From NCBI RefSeq assembly GCF_048898065.1, contig NZ_JBLWFI010000001.1, positions 1,790,155-1,854,154 on the forward strand: 64,000 bases of DNA, read 5' to 3'. A program made the position numbers and the translations under genes. Every line of letters starts with the position of its first letter. Position 1 is the stretch's first letter. Below the pieces are notes generated by a model that worked only from the letters and a program-made list of their open reading frames with translations, made no database searches and had not been told where the DNA came from. This DNA is from Tepidibacillus_B infernus. GTDB lineage: Bacteria > Bacillota > Bacilli > Tepidibacillales > Tepidibacillaceae. Shown piece after piece: positions 1 to 7,713 of the stretch.

Positions 1-524
1 GAGATCGGCTTCCATTTCCCTTCTCCTCTTTTCCCATTTCGTTTTAATGGAACTAAGATTCGTTGAGGATCATATGTCGCTTCAAATGCACTATTTCCTC
101 TTGGACAAACCGTAGCTCGATTGGTAATTCCCTTTTCCTCGTAGCGACTAGCAGATAGATAAGCTTCTAATAATGGAGTATCGTATTTGATTGGATTTTG
201 AGCCGCACTTGGATGATAAGGATTCCCAAAAACTTTGATGATCTGACCTGTTTTCTTATCAATTTTTAAGCGGTTGCCACAATCACTAAAACAGCCAAGA
301 CAAACGCTGTTCCTCATGACAATATCTGGATTTAATTCAATTTTTCCTGTCTTTAGATCTACCTTAGCTTCTGGTACTTGCCCTGTCTTGGTTGAGCTCT
401 TTACTCGATTGGACATTGGACGAAAGGTTTCATCTGCGGTTACCTTACTTAATCCAATTCCAAAGACGCTTAAAGAACCAATGAGGGCTGATGCTTTCAA
501 AAAGTTCCTACGATTCAATTTCAT
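1..524 (-). CDS. Tat-exported molybdopterin oxidoreductase, TtrA/ArrA-like catalytic subunit (N-terminus only)
   Basis: The gene runs off the left edge, leaving about 174 N-terminal residues. It starts at an ATG at 524 behind a GGGGTGG ribosome binding site. Residues 5-10 read RRNFLK, a twin-arginine export motif, followed by a hydrophobic stretch. Cysteines at about 75, 78, 82 and 140 (C-x2-C-x3-C then CPRGN) match the N-terminal [4Fe-4S] motif of the DMSO-reductase superfamily. The segment around YDPQRILVPLKR and GEGKWKPIS resembles tetrathionate, arsenate and polysulfide-type reductases. It should be an exported catalytic subunit of an anaerobic respiratory complex using a molybdopterin cofactor. 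The substrate cannot be decided from this fragment, and partner subunits lie outside the window. Confidence 0.8.
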   Translation of the reverse strand, partial: MKLNRRNFLKASALIGSLSVFGIGLSKVTADETFRPMSNRVKSSTKTGQVPEAKVDLKTGKIELNPDIVMRNSVCLGCFSDCGNRLKIDKKTGQIIKVFGNPYHPSAAQNPIKYDTPLLEAYLSASRYEEKGITNRATVCPRGNSAFEATYDPQRILVPLKRNGKRGEGKWKPI

Positions 525-776
525 AAAACAAACCACCCCATTCTTATAACATCTTTGTTTTTGATCTTTGTAGTTTTGTCTTGTGTAAAATGAGTTGCAA
601 AACCCATGCCAAATTTTTAACCAGTCAGATATTAGGCTTCAAAACATATTCTGATTCCCATATATTCTTTTTTTCATGCAAAAATGTCCTTAACGATGAC
701 ATTTTGGCATATAGTCTAAACCAAGTTTAGTTGCACTTTTATTTACACTTTCAGGAAATAATTGGAGTAATAGCCA

Positions 777-805
777 TTGACATTTTTAATATAAAACAAT
801 AAAAT
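777..805 (+). promoter_or_regulatory. Sigma-A type promoter for the riboswitch/gltP transcript
   Basis: TTGACA at 777-782 and TAAAAT at 800-805 are separated by 17 bases, a near-consensus housekeeping promoter. Transcription would begin around 812, just before the riboswitch. The rest of the 525-825 stretch is AT-rich and shows no gene. Confidence 0.7.
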
Positions 806-825
806 TTATTATAACTTTATATTTC

Positions 826-948
826 TACGCTGAATCAAACTTGAGCGGGGGAACCATTTCTGTGATGAAATTGGTCACTAGGGGTGAATCCTTAAAATAG
901 GTAGGGCGACTCTCACGTCCGAATCCGACAGCTAACCTCGTAAGCGTA
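826..948 (+). ncRNA. Cyclic di-AMP riboswitch (ydaO/yuaA leader)
   Basis: The RNA carries the conserved ydaO-family blocks: an early GGGGGAACCA, then GGGGTGAATCC, then CCGAATCCGACAGCTAACC followed by TCGTAAGCGT. The outer stem closes by TACGCT (826-831) with AGCGTA (943-948). This class binds c-di-AMP and usually turns expression off when the ligand is abundant. A terminator follows directly at 976, so control is probably by transcription termination in front of the symporter gene. Confidence 0.9.
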
Positions 949-975
949 TAGGGAGAAGGATGGTTGTTTTTTCTA

Positions 976-1010
976 GCCATAGAAGAGCATAGCCCTTCTG
1001 TGGCTTTTTA
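976..1010 (+). terminator. Riboswitch expression-platform terminator
   Basis: GCCATAGAAG (976-985) pairs with CTTCTGTGGC (995-1004), with one G-U pair, and a T-run follows at 1005-1009. It sits between the c-di-AMP aptamer and the symporter start codon, so it is the likely regulated terminator. Confidence 0.8.
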
Positions 1011-1043
1011 TTTCTATAAAAATGAAAAAAAAGGAGGAAATGT

Positions 1044-2306
1044 ATGAAATTAACAGGTAAAATTTTAATTGCGTTAATCGTTGGTGGGGTCTTTGGTTTA
1101 TTATTTAATTTGTTTGCTTCAGATTCTTTTCCATATGTAGACCAATATTTGCTAACGCCAATTGGAAAAATCTTTTTAAACTTAATCAGTATGTTAGTGG
1201 TACCAATCGTTTTCTTCTCGATAACTCTTGGTACAGCTGGAATAGGTGATCCCAAAAAGCTAGGCCGAATTGGAACAAAGACGATTAGTTTTTTCCTTTT
1301 TACAACTGGGATCGCAATTACGATCGGGTTATTCTTGGCAAGTGTGATTCAGCCAGGTGCAGGGTGGAATCTTGGTACTGAACAAGCAACCTTCCAAGGG
1401 AAAGAAGCGCCCCCTGTCATCGACACCTTATTAAGCATCATTCCGAAAAATCCGATACAATCCATGGCAAACGGAGATATGCTACCACTTATCACGTTCG
1501 CTGTCTTTATCGGTATTGGCATTGTAGCGCTAGGGAAAAAAGCAAATCGCTTCCTTGAATTTGTGGAACAGGGAAATGAGATTATGATGTATCTTGTTCA
1601 TCTAGTCATGAGATTTGCTCCATATGGTACTTTTGCTTTAATCGCTTCTGCCATTGGCAAGCAAGGATTAACTGCAATTAAAGCAATGGGACTATATATG
1701 ACGGTTGTCATCGCTGCATTATTTGTACACGCTATCGTTACCTATGGTTCTTCTCTTTTATTGATCGCTAAACAAAATCCAATCAGTTTCTTTAAAGGTT
1801 TTTTCCCAGCGATGGCGGTTGCATTTAGTACCTCTAGCAGTAGTGCGACATTACCCGTTTCGATGAAAGCTGCTCAAGAAAACCTAAATGTACCAAAATC
1901 GATTAGCTCCTTCGTTCAACCATTAGGTGCAACGATCAATATGGATGGAACTGCGATTATGCAAGGGGTTGCCACTGTATTTATTGCTCAAGTATATGGT
2001 GTTGATTTAACATTTAGTCAATTGTTAACTGTTGTATTAACTGCAACACTTGCAAGTATTGGAACCGCTTCTGTCCCAGGAGTAGGATTGGTCATGCTAA
2101 CCATGGTGTTAAAATCAGTTGGTTTACCTGTAGAAGGAATTGGACTCATTTTAGGAGTTGACCGTATTCTTGACATGTTACGAACCTCGATCAATGTGGC
2201 AGGAGATGCCACTTGTGCAGTTGTGGTGGCCAAAACGGAGGAAAAACATATGGAACAACCTACAAAAGGAAGACTTGATTATCAAGAAACTGAATTGGCA
2301 GGTTAA
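1044..2306 (+). CDS. Dicarboxylate/amino acid:cation symporter, GltP/DctA family
   Basis: This 420-residue membrane protein of the DAACS family would carry glutamate, aspartate or C4-dicarboxylates into the cell with Na+ or H+. Family signatures are visible: a serine-rich re-entrant loop, AFSTSSSSATLPVS (about residues 258-271), an NMDGTA motif near residue 300, and a conserved RTSINVAGDA near the C-terminus. The length is normal. The ATG at 1044 follows an AAGGAGG site. The gene sits alone behind a c-di-AMP riboswitch, which suggests uptake is tied to osmotic or potassium homeostasis, since glutamate is the main counter-ion of K+. That link is inference. The exact substrate is not fixed by the sequence. 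Confidence 0.88.
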   Translation: MKLTGKILIALIVGGVFGLLFNLFASDSFPYVDQYLLTPIGKIFLNLISMLVVPIVFFSITLGTAGIGDPKKLGRIGTKTISFFLFTTGIAITIGLFLASVIQPGAGWNLGTEQATFQGKEAPPVIDTLLSIIPKNPIQSMANGDMLPLITFAVFIGIGIVALGKKANRFLEFVEQGNEIMMYLVHLVMRFAPYGTFALIASAIGKQGLTAIKAMGLYMTVVIAALFVHAIVTYGSSLLLIAKQNPISFFKGFFPAMAVAFSTSSSSATLPVSMKAAQENLNVPKSISSFVQPLGATINMDGTAIMQGVATVFIAQVYGVDLTFSQLLTVVLTATLASIGTASVPGVGLVMLTMVLKSVGLPVEGIGLILGVDRILDMLRTSINVAGDATCAVVVAKTEEKHMEQPTKGRLDYQETELAG

Positions 2307-2454
2307 AAAGGTTTGTATATTCCATCGCGCTCCGTCATCCGTACCCTTCTATGAATAAAGATTACGGAGAGAAGGGCACTTCTGAAGGTCGCAGCTTATG
2401 GAATATACAAACCCTTAAATGACAAATGGAAGAAAGTTATACTTTCTTAATCTT
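2306..2454 (+). repeat. Palindromic intergenic repeat, copy 1
   Basis: The core runs from AAAAGGTTTGTATATTCCAT at 2306 to its inverted partner ending AATATACAAACC at 2413. An inner hairpin uses CCCTTCT and AGAAGGG. Similarity with the copy at 9873 continues to about 2454. The repeat begins at the last base of the gltP stop codon. It encodes no protein. Confidence 0.85.
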
Positions 2455-2460
2455 TAAAAA

Positions 2461-2505
2461 AAAGAAGTGTATTTACAAAACATGGTAAATACACTTCTTT
2501 TTTTT
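2461..2505. terminator. Bidirectional terminator between gltP and the DNA methylase gene
   Basis: A 16-base perfect stem, AAAGAAGTGTATTTAC (2461-2476) with its partner at 2485-2500, is flanked by A- and T-runs, so it can serve both converging genes. Confidence 0.85.
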
Positions 2506-2514
2506 GCAATGGTT

Positions 2515-4623
2515 TCACCTCGACAAATTTCTAACCTGCTTAAACTTTTTCTTGATATATTCTTTTTGTTCGGGATGAAGTTGGTATAATCCCATGATTC
2601 GATCATCGATTCTTTCATACAGTTCTAAGCGTTGTTCAGGACTATTAACTGACATCAATTGATCAACTAATTTTTCAATCTCCATCTGCTCTTTTTGGTC
2701 ACAGGGAGGAATTGGAATCGATTCAATATGTTTGCGCAAAATCTTTACAGATGAAAACGATAAGGTATAGAAAAATTGAACCGGCCGCGAATTAAGTACA
2801 GCTAAGATATATTTGATCAAATACCCTTCAAGCGTTGGAATCAGGATATTCGCACTATTTAAGGATAAGGTTTGCTGATGATCATAGGCAAACGTTAAGG
2901 TTTCATTAATAAACCGATAAATTAATTTTTCTTTAGCCCGATAAAGAGAAACAGGTGCTACTTGTTGAAATTTCTCTGGTGTAAAGACAATATAATGGTT
3001 TCCCACATAATAATTATACTTATCGACATCATTTCCTTTTAAAATAGGCTCCCCACCAACAGGTTTGACTTGGGATAAATAAGCTTTATTATCACCAGTC
3101 ACAATGCCTAATGCAAAATGTGCATGATCCTTTAAATATTGAACACCCGGTAATGATTTCATTTGTTCAATCAATTGATCTTCTGCATCTGATGATTTGA
3201 CATTAAAAATGTGTAAATCATTGTTTAAAAATCTTTTTTGTGAAATAGAAACAATCAAATTCTCATCTTCGACAGTGATTTGGTGGTCTGGTGAGCTCTT
3301 TCTATTTCTCACGATTAAAGTAATGGCAGGAGCAAATACTTTTGAAAACTGCTGACCTAGTACCTTGATATTTAAGAGTTCTGTTTGCTCAAGCAAGATT
3401 TTTCGAATGGGAAGATGAGATTTTACATTTAGCAGAGACTCTGGAAGTACATAAGCCAAAAGCCCATTCTCTCGTAACATATGAATTCCACTTTCTAAGA
3501 AAAGGACAAAAGATTCGAGCGACCCTTGAGCAGTTAAATAACGATCCCGATAAAATTCCACTTCGTCCTGACTAAAATGATATCCCCATGGCGGGTTTCC
3601 AATCACTAAATCATACTGATCTTTATCATACGTAGAAAAGAGATGATAGCCATATGCCTCTAAGCTATTTCGGGATCTAATATTCAAAATAGATTGTACA
3701 TCAATCTCTGATTCAAGCAATAAAACCAGATTGATTCGAGCTAAAGCAACGGCAATTTCATCAATGTCAAAACCAGCGATACTTTCTTCAATGAGTCTTT
3801 GTTCTACTTCTTTAATATTTTGATGACCTGATTCTAACAATTGGCTTTTTAATCTTAAAAAAAGTTTAATTAAAAAATTCCCTGATCCACAGCATGGATC
3901 TACGGCTTTAGAAAGTTTATCCTTTTCAAAAAAGGTCAAACTTTTATCTACCAATGAATCGACGATCGTAGAAGGAGTGTAGTAACTTCCATTGTTTTTT
4001 CTTTTGCCCAAATGAGAAAGAGACATATAAACTAGTCCTAAAAAATCGTCTCCTTCAACAAAGGGAATATGTAGCTGTCTAACTTTTTGTAAAGCGATCA
4101 AATCAGACTCCTGAATGTTACCATTTCTATAATCAAAGAGGGACTCCAGAATCAGTTCATACTTCTGAAGGGAAAGCTGGTCTTTACTTATGAGTTCAGT
4201 AAAACTACTATCGTTTTGTGTGATATGAGTCTCTATCTTTCCCTGGGCAAGTAGTAGATTTAGCACAACTTCAAATAGAACAAGACGAACTTTCTCCTGA
4301 TGTTTAATTTCTTTGGCAATTTCAATGATTTGTTCAGCGTACGAAAGGTAGGGAGAATAAGTAACATATTCGGTAGGGATAAAGTTTCCTTTCACTGCTT
4401 TTTTATTTCTTCTACTTTTTAATCGTTCCGTTTTTCCTGTTTCGATTTCATGTTTTAACTTTAAAACTTCCTCTATTTGAAATAAAGTATCCCGATTTTT
4501 CTTCAGCACTTTTTGTAATCTTCCTGTTTTCACCCAATTTCGGACTGTGGCCGTTGATACAGCAAGTAAATGAGCGACTTCGTCTATATGAATATATCTT
4601 TGTTCTAGATCTGTTTGGCCCAA
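2515..4623 (-). CDS. HTH-fused N6-adenine DNA methyltransferase with TaqI-like specificity domain
   Basis: The 702-residue protein starts at a TTG (4623) behind GAGGTG. Residues about 10-55 form an excisionase/MerR-like helix-turn-helix (HIDEVAHLLAVSTATVRNW). The methylase core follows: GSYYTP near 213, the SAM-binding motif DPCCGSGNF near 243, and the catalytic adenine-methylase motif NPPWG near 343. The C-terminal third (about 480-660) resembles a TaqI-type target recognition domain. I see no convincing PD-(D/E)xK nuclease motif, and no restriction or specificity gene adjoins it. It therefore looks like a solitary methylase. A type IIG enzyme with a diverged nuclease in residues 90-200 is an alternative. 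The N-terminal DNA-binding domain is unusual for this family. Confidence 0.82.
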   Translation of the reverse strand: MGQTDLEQRYIHIDEVAHLLAVSTATVRNWVKTGRLQKVLKKNRDTLFQIEEVLKLKHEIETGKTERLKSRRNKKAVKGNFIPTEYVTYSPYLSYAEQIIEIAKEIKHQEKVRLVLFEVVLNLLLAQGKIETHITQNDSSFTELISKDQLSLQKYELILESLFDYRNGNIQESDLIALQKVRQLHIPFVEGDDFLGLVYMSLSHLGKRKNNGSYYTPSTIVDSLVDKSLTFFEKDKLSKAVDPCCGSGNFLIKLFLRLKSQLLESGHQNIKEVEQRLIEESIAGFDIDEIAVALARINLVLLLESEIDVQSILNIRSRNSLEAYGYHLFSTYDKDQYDLVIGNPPWGYHFSQDEVEFYRDRYLTAQGSLESFVLFLESGIHMLRENGLLAYVLPESLLNVKSHLPIRKILLEQTELLNIKVLGQQFSKVFAPAITLIVRNRKSSPDHQITVEDENLIVSISQKRFLNNDLHIFNVKSSDAEDQLIEQMKSLPGVQYLKDHAHFALGIVTGDNKAYLSQVKPVGGEPILKGNDVDKYNYYVGNHYIVFTPEKFQQVAPVSLYRAKEKLIYRFINETLTFAYDHQQTLSLNSANILIPTLEGYLIKYILAVLNSRPVQFFYTLSFSSVKILRKHIESIPIPPCDQKEQMEIEKLVDQLMSVNSPEQRLELYERIDDRIMGLYQLHPEQKEYIKKKFKQVRNLSR

Positions 4624-4712
4624 GCTTTTGCACCTCGCACATTATTTTCATACCTCTTTCAACGTACCATAATCGCTAAGTAGACTCCAGTTTTTCATTT
4701 CATTTCCGACGA

Positions 4713-4741
4713 AACAAAAAAGGAAGGTTATTTCCCTTCCC
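4713..4741 (-). terminator. Terminator of the feo operon
   Basis: On the minus strand GGAAGG and CCTTCC form a stem around a short loop and are followed by six T residues. It lies just after the last feo-associated gene. Confidence 0.75.
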
Positions 4742-4750
4742 CAGTGATTG

Positions 4751-4939
4751 TTATATTTTTCTCTGATTAAGAATGAGCGGAACCTCTTTTGTTTTCATTT
4801 GTTGCACTGGGCAGTTCCCACTTACCGCACAGCCTGAACAACTATCGCAGCTTTTCCCAGCACGCCATTTTTGAAAGGAACGATAAAGTGTCCAACTACT
4901 ATATCCTATAATTGCAGTTAAAATAAGATAGGTCAACAT
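4751..4939 (-). CDS. FeoB-associated Cys-rich membrane protein
   Basis: This 62-residue protein has one N-terminal membrane helix (about residues 1-20) and then a cluster of cysteines, CDSCSGCAVSGNCP. That matches the small FeoB-associated Cys-rich family found downstream of feoB in Firmicutes. The ATG at 4939 is chosen because GGGAGAGGG precedes it; an upstream in-frame start lies inside the preceding small gene. Its role in iron(II) transport is unproven, but binding iron or a regulatory partner through the cysteines is the usual proposal. Confidence 0.75.
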   Translation of the reverse strand: MLTYLILTAIIGYSSWTLYRSFQKWRAGKSCDSCSGCAVSGNCPVQQMKTKEVPLILNQRKI

Positions 4940-4940
4940 T

Positions 4941-5078
4941 TTACCCTCTCCCTTTTCTCTTTCCAGCTTCCATATGGGTTGAACAACAATCACCTTTCAC
5001 TTTCTTTTTTGTTGCCTTAAAAAGAATGTAACCACTATAAGCCACAATCACAGCTGTGATAAGAATTGAACCGATCAT
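4941..5078 (-). CDS. Second tiny FeoB-associated membrane protein
   Basis: A 45-residue ORF starts at an ATG (5078) behind GGAAGGG. Residues 1-20 form a membrane helix (MIGSILITAVIVAYSG), followed by a Lys-rich patch, the pair CC at 31-32, and a basic tail. The helix resembles that of the neighbouring 62-residue protein (AYSGYILFK against GYSSWTLYR), so the two may be paralogues. The stop codon lies one base from the next start, indicating translational coupling. It contains fewer cysteines than typical members, so the family assignment is tentative. Confidence 0.65.
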   Translation of the reverse strand: MIGSILITAVIVAYSGYILFKATKKKVKGDCCSTHMEAGKRKGRG

Positions 5079-5138
5079 TTTTATCCCTTCCATCTTATTT
5101 GATATGGAATATACAATCATTCACTTACAAAGTACAAT

Positions 5139-7139
5139 TCAGACTAATAGATTTCCTACTTGATAAATAATGAACGCTAAAATCCACGCAATAGAAAAAC
5201 TATAACCTATTGAAAATAATGGCCACTTCCAAGAACCAGTTTCCTTTTTCATCACCACGATAGTAGCCATACATGGTGTGTAAAGTAAAACAAAGACCAT
5301 GAATGCATAAGCAGAGACTGGAGTAAAGGTACTTTGAATAATTGCAGCTAATTGGGCGATGCTTTCCCCTCCGCCTGCACCATAAACAATGGACATGGTT
5401 GAAACAACGATTTCTTTTGCCATAAACCCACTAATCAGGGCGACTCCTGATTGCCAAGTACCAAAACCTAATGGGGCAAAAATAGGTGCTATGATTCCTC
5501 CTAGATCAGCTAGGAAGCTTTCATTCATCTCTACCATACCCGTCCACGAGAAATTAGCCAAAAACCAGATTAATACCGCCATACTAAAAATAATTGTCCC
5601 TGCTTTTTTAATAAAATTTTTCCCTTTGTCCCAGGTACTTAATAATAAGCTTCTTACCATTGGTATGCGATAGGGTGGTAACTCAATGGCAAACAAGCTC
5701 TCTTCTTCTTTTAGTAAGAAGCGTTTAAAAATAAAGCCTAGTAAAATAGCAAAAACAATACCTAATAGATATAAAGAAAAAACAACCAGACTTTGATACT
5801 GTCTAAAGAAAACGGAAACAAATAACGCATAGACTGCTAATCTAGCAGAACAAGACATAAAAGGACTTAAAAGAATTGTAATTAGTCTTTCTTTTGGCTG
5901 CTCAATGGTTCTTGCACTCATCACACCTGGTACATTGCAACCAAACCCGACGATCATGGGAATAAAGGCTTTTCCATTTAATCCGATGGATGACATCGCC
6001 TTATCCATAATAAACGCAGCCCTTGCCATATAACCGGAATCCTCTAAAAAGGAAATGACCAAGAATAACACAAAAATTTGTGGGACAAAAACAAGAACTC
6101 CGCCTACTCCTGCAATAATCCCATCAACCACCAATTGAAGTAACCAAGGTGTAGCACCAATGGAAATTAGAAATTGTGTTACACTTTCAGATATTGGCCC
6201 ACTGAGCCAACCATCTAATATATCTTGTAATGGTGTTCCAACCCAAGAGAATGTGACTTGGAAGGTTAAAAACATAAAGAATAGGAATAATGGGATTCCT
6301 AAATATTTATGAGTGACGATCGCATCAATTCGTTCTGTCCATGTCCTTCTTGAAATAGATTCTGTTACCATCACTTCTTCTAATAATTGGCCGATCCAGC
6401 GATAACGCTCTTCACGAATTACTTGTAAGACAGGCACATTAAATTTAGTTTGCAATTGCTGTTTAATCGATTCAACTGCTTCTCGATTTTGATCATTTTG
6501 AACCAGTTGTTCAACAACTGAATTACCTTCTAAAAGCTGCAATGCAATCCAGCGGTAGTTGTGGTTTTTAAATTCAGGTAATTGATTTATGATCGTTCCA
6601 ATCTGTTTTAGTGCCTCTTCAATCTGAGGATCATACTTTAATGCAAATTGAGGAGGAGACAAAGGAGATTGAATCACCTTAATAAATTCTTGGTATCCTT
6701 CCCCTTTTCGAGCCGACATCGGAATAATGGGAATACTCAAGCGTTGTTCCATTTTCTCTATATCAATCGAAATACCATACGCTTTGGCTACGTCCATCAT
6801 ATTTAAAGACATGACCACAGGTTTGCCAAATTCCAATAGTTGTAAAGTAAAATAAAGATTCCTCTCAAGATTTGATGCATCAACAATATTAATCAGTGCA
6901 TCAAACTCTTCGCTAACCAGGAATTGACTCGCCACTTTTTCCTCAATTGAAAATGGAGAGATACTATACACACCTGGTAAATCCACTACCTCTACTGAAT
7001 CATTGTATTTCATATAGCCAACCTTTTTCTCCACCGTAACACCAGGCCAGTTACCAACATATTGCCTTGTTCCTGTTAGCAGGTTAAATAAAGATGTTTT
7101 TCCTGCATTCGGGTTTCCAGCTAATGCATATACTGTCAT
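5139..7139 (-). CDS. feoB: Ferrous iron transport protein B
   Basis: FeoB is the membrane permease for Fe2+, driven or gated by an N-terminal G domain. The 666-residue protein shows the P-loop GNPNAGKTSLF at residues 8-18, the switch motif DLPGVYS near 55, and two Gate domains in the membrane half, including GFGCNVPGVMSART near 400. The length is normal. It follows feoA by 16 bases in the same operon and is followed by two small membrane proteins. A Fur-like box ahead of feoA predicts iron-responsive control. Confidence 0.96.
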   Translation of the reverse strand: MTVYALAGNPNAGKTSLFNLLTGTRQYVGNWPGVTVEKKVGYMKYNDSVEVVDLPGVYSISPFSIEEKVASQFLVSEEFDALINIVDASNLERNLYFTLQLLEFGKPVVMSLNMMDVAKAYGISIDIEKMEQRLSIPIIPMSARKGEGYQEFIKVIQSPLSPPQFALKYDPQIEEALKQIGTIINQLPEFKNHNYRWIALQLLEGNSVVEQLVQNDQNREAVESIKQQLQTKFNVPVLQVIREERYRWIGQLLEEVMVTESISRRTWTERIDAIVTHKYLGIPLFLFFMFLTFQVTFSWVGTPLQDILDGWLSGPISESVTQFLISIGATPWLLQLVVDGIIAGVGGVLVFVPQIFVLFLVISFLEDSGYMARAAFIMDKAMSSIGLNGKAFIPMIVGFGCNVPGVMSARTIEQPKERLITILLSPFMSCSARLAVYALFVSVFFRQYQSLVVFSLYLLGIVFAILLGFIFKRFLLKEEESLFAIELPPYRIPMVRSLLLSTWDKGKNFIKKAGTIIFSMAVLIWFLANFSWTGMVEMNESFLADLGGIIAPIFAPLGFGTWQSGVALISGFMAKEIVVSTMSIVYGAGGGESIAQLAAIIQSTFTPVSAYAFMVFVLLYTPCMATIVVMKKETGSWKWPLFSIGYSFSIAWILAFIIYQVGNLLV

Positions 7140-7155
7140 TTCTTACACCTCAAAT

Positions 7156-7389
7156 TCATTTTACAAACTCTACAAGAATTTCTTCTGCTTCTTTTTTGCG
7201 AAAACTCATCTGAAAACCTCGTACTTTAATCGCCATTGGATCGCCAAACGGTGCAATTCTAGACACTTCTAACACAGTTCCCGGCAAAAGCCCCATGTCC
7301 ATTAGCCGCCTTTGTTTATTTTCATTCATATGTAATGATTTAACTCTTACTTTTTCCCCAACTCTACATTGAGCTAAATTTAATTTCAT
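7156..7389 (-). CDS. feoA: Ferrous iron transport protein A
   Basis: FeoA is a small cytoplasmic SH3-like protein that supports FeoB function. The 77-residue product has the family's hallmark segment RRLMDMGLLPGT followed by APFGDP and VRGFQMSFRK. The ATG at 7389 is preferred over a TTG at 7401 because GGTGAG lies at proper spacing before it and family members begin with MKL. It is the first gene of the feo operon. Confidence 0.93.
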   Translation of the reverse strand: MKLNLAQCRVGEKVRVKSLHMNENKQRRLMDMGLLPGTVLEVSRIAPFGDPMAIKVRGFQMSFRKKEAEEILVEFVK

Positions 7390-7412
7390 TCCACTCACCA
7401 ACTATTTAGTAG

Positions 7413-7427
7413 TAATAATCATTCTCA
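7413..7427 (-). promoter_or_regulatory. Fur-like box upstream of feoA
   Basis: On the minus strand TGAGAATGATTATTA matches the 7-1-7 Fur consensus TGATAATNATTATCA at 13 of 15 positions. It lies 24 bases before the feoA start, where Fur would block transcription of the feo operon when iron is plentiful. Confidence 0.75.
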
Positions 7428-7512
7428 ATTACATTATATGATGAAAAATATTGGATGTATACCCTTTACCGTTTATTTAATTGTGAAATTTTTGTGAATG
7501 AATGGTTTTTTT

Positions 7513-7712
7513 TCATAATCCCTTTTCCCTCTGTTTTGTTTTTAATAGATCAATCGTCGTTGTATTGACCAAAAGATTGACTAATGTATATAGAAATGTG
7601 CTTAAGCCAAATACCCATGCGGTGATTCCTAGTACGATCATATTCAAGAAAAGGATGAAGCGGCCAAATGAATCAAATCAAACAAATCAACAAAAATAGA
7701 AATAGCAAACAT
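7513..7712 (-). pseudogene. Small membrane protein gene broken by a 5-bp tandem duplication
   Basis: An ATG at 7712 lies one base after the histidine kinase stop codon and uses AAGGGGGAACC, inside the kinase gene, as ribosome binding site. The frame reads MFAISIFVDLFD, then meets a TTTGATTTGA direct repeat and shifts out of frame. Removing one 5-base unit restores a continuous 64-residue protein, continuing SFGRFILFLNM, a long hydrophobic segment, and a basic tail ending KTKQREKGL. The coupling implies an intended partner of the two-component system. It may be a true pseudogene, a slippage switch, or a sequencing error. I do not recognise the family. Confidence 0.6.
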
Positions 7713-7713
7713 A

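Noticed and set aside
4448..4651. Separate 67-codon minus-strand frame before the methylase
   Set aside because: It overlaps the HTH region of the methylase in another frame and has no own signals.
7502..7699. Plus-strand 65-codon frame downstream of the kinase
   Set aside because: The opposite strand carries the coupled hydrophobic gene with a good ribosome binding site; the plus frame looks like its shadow.
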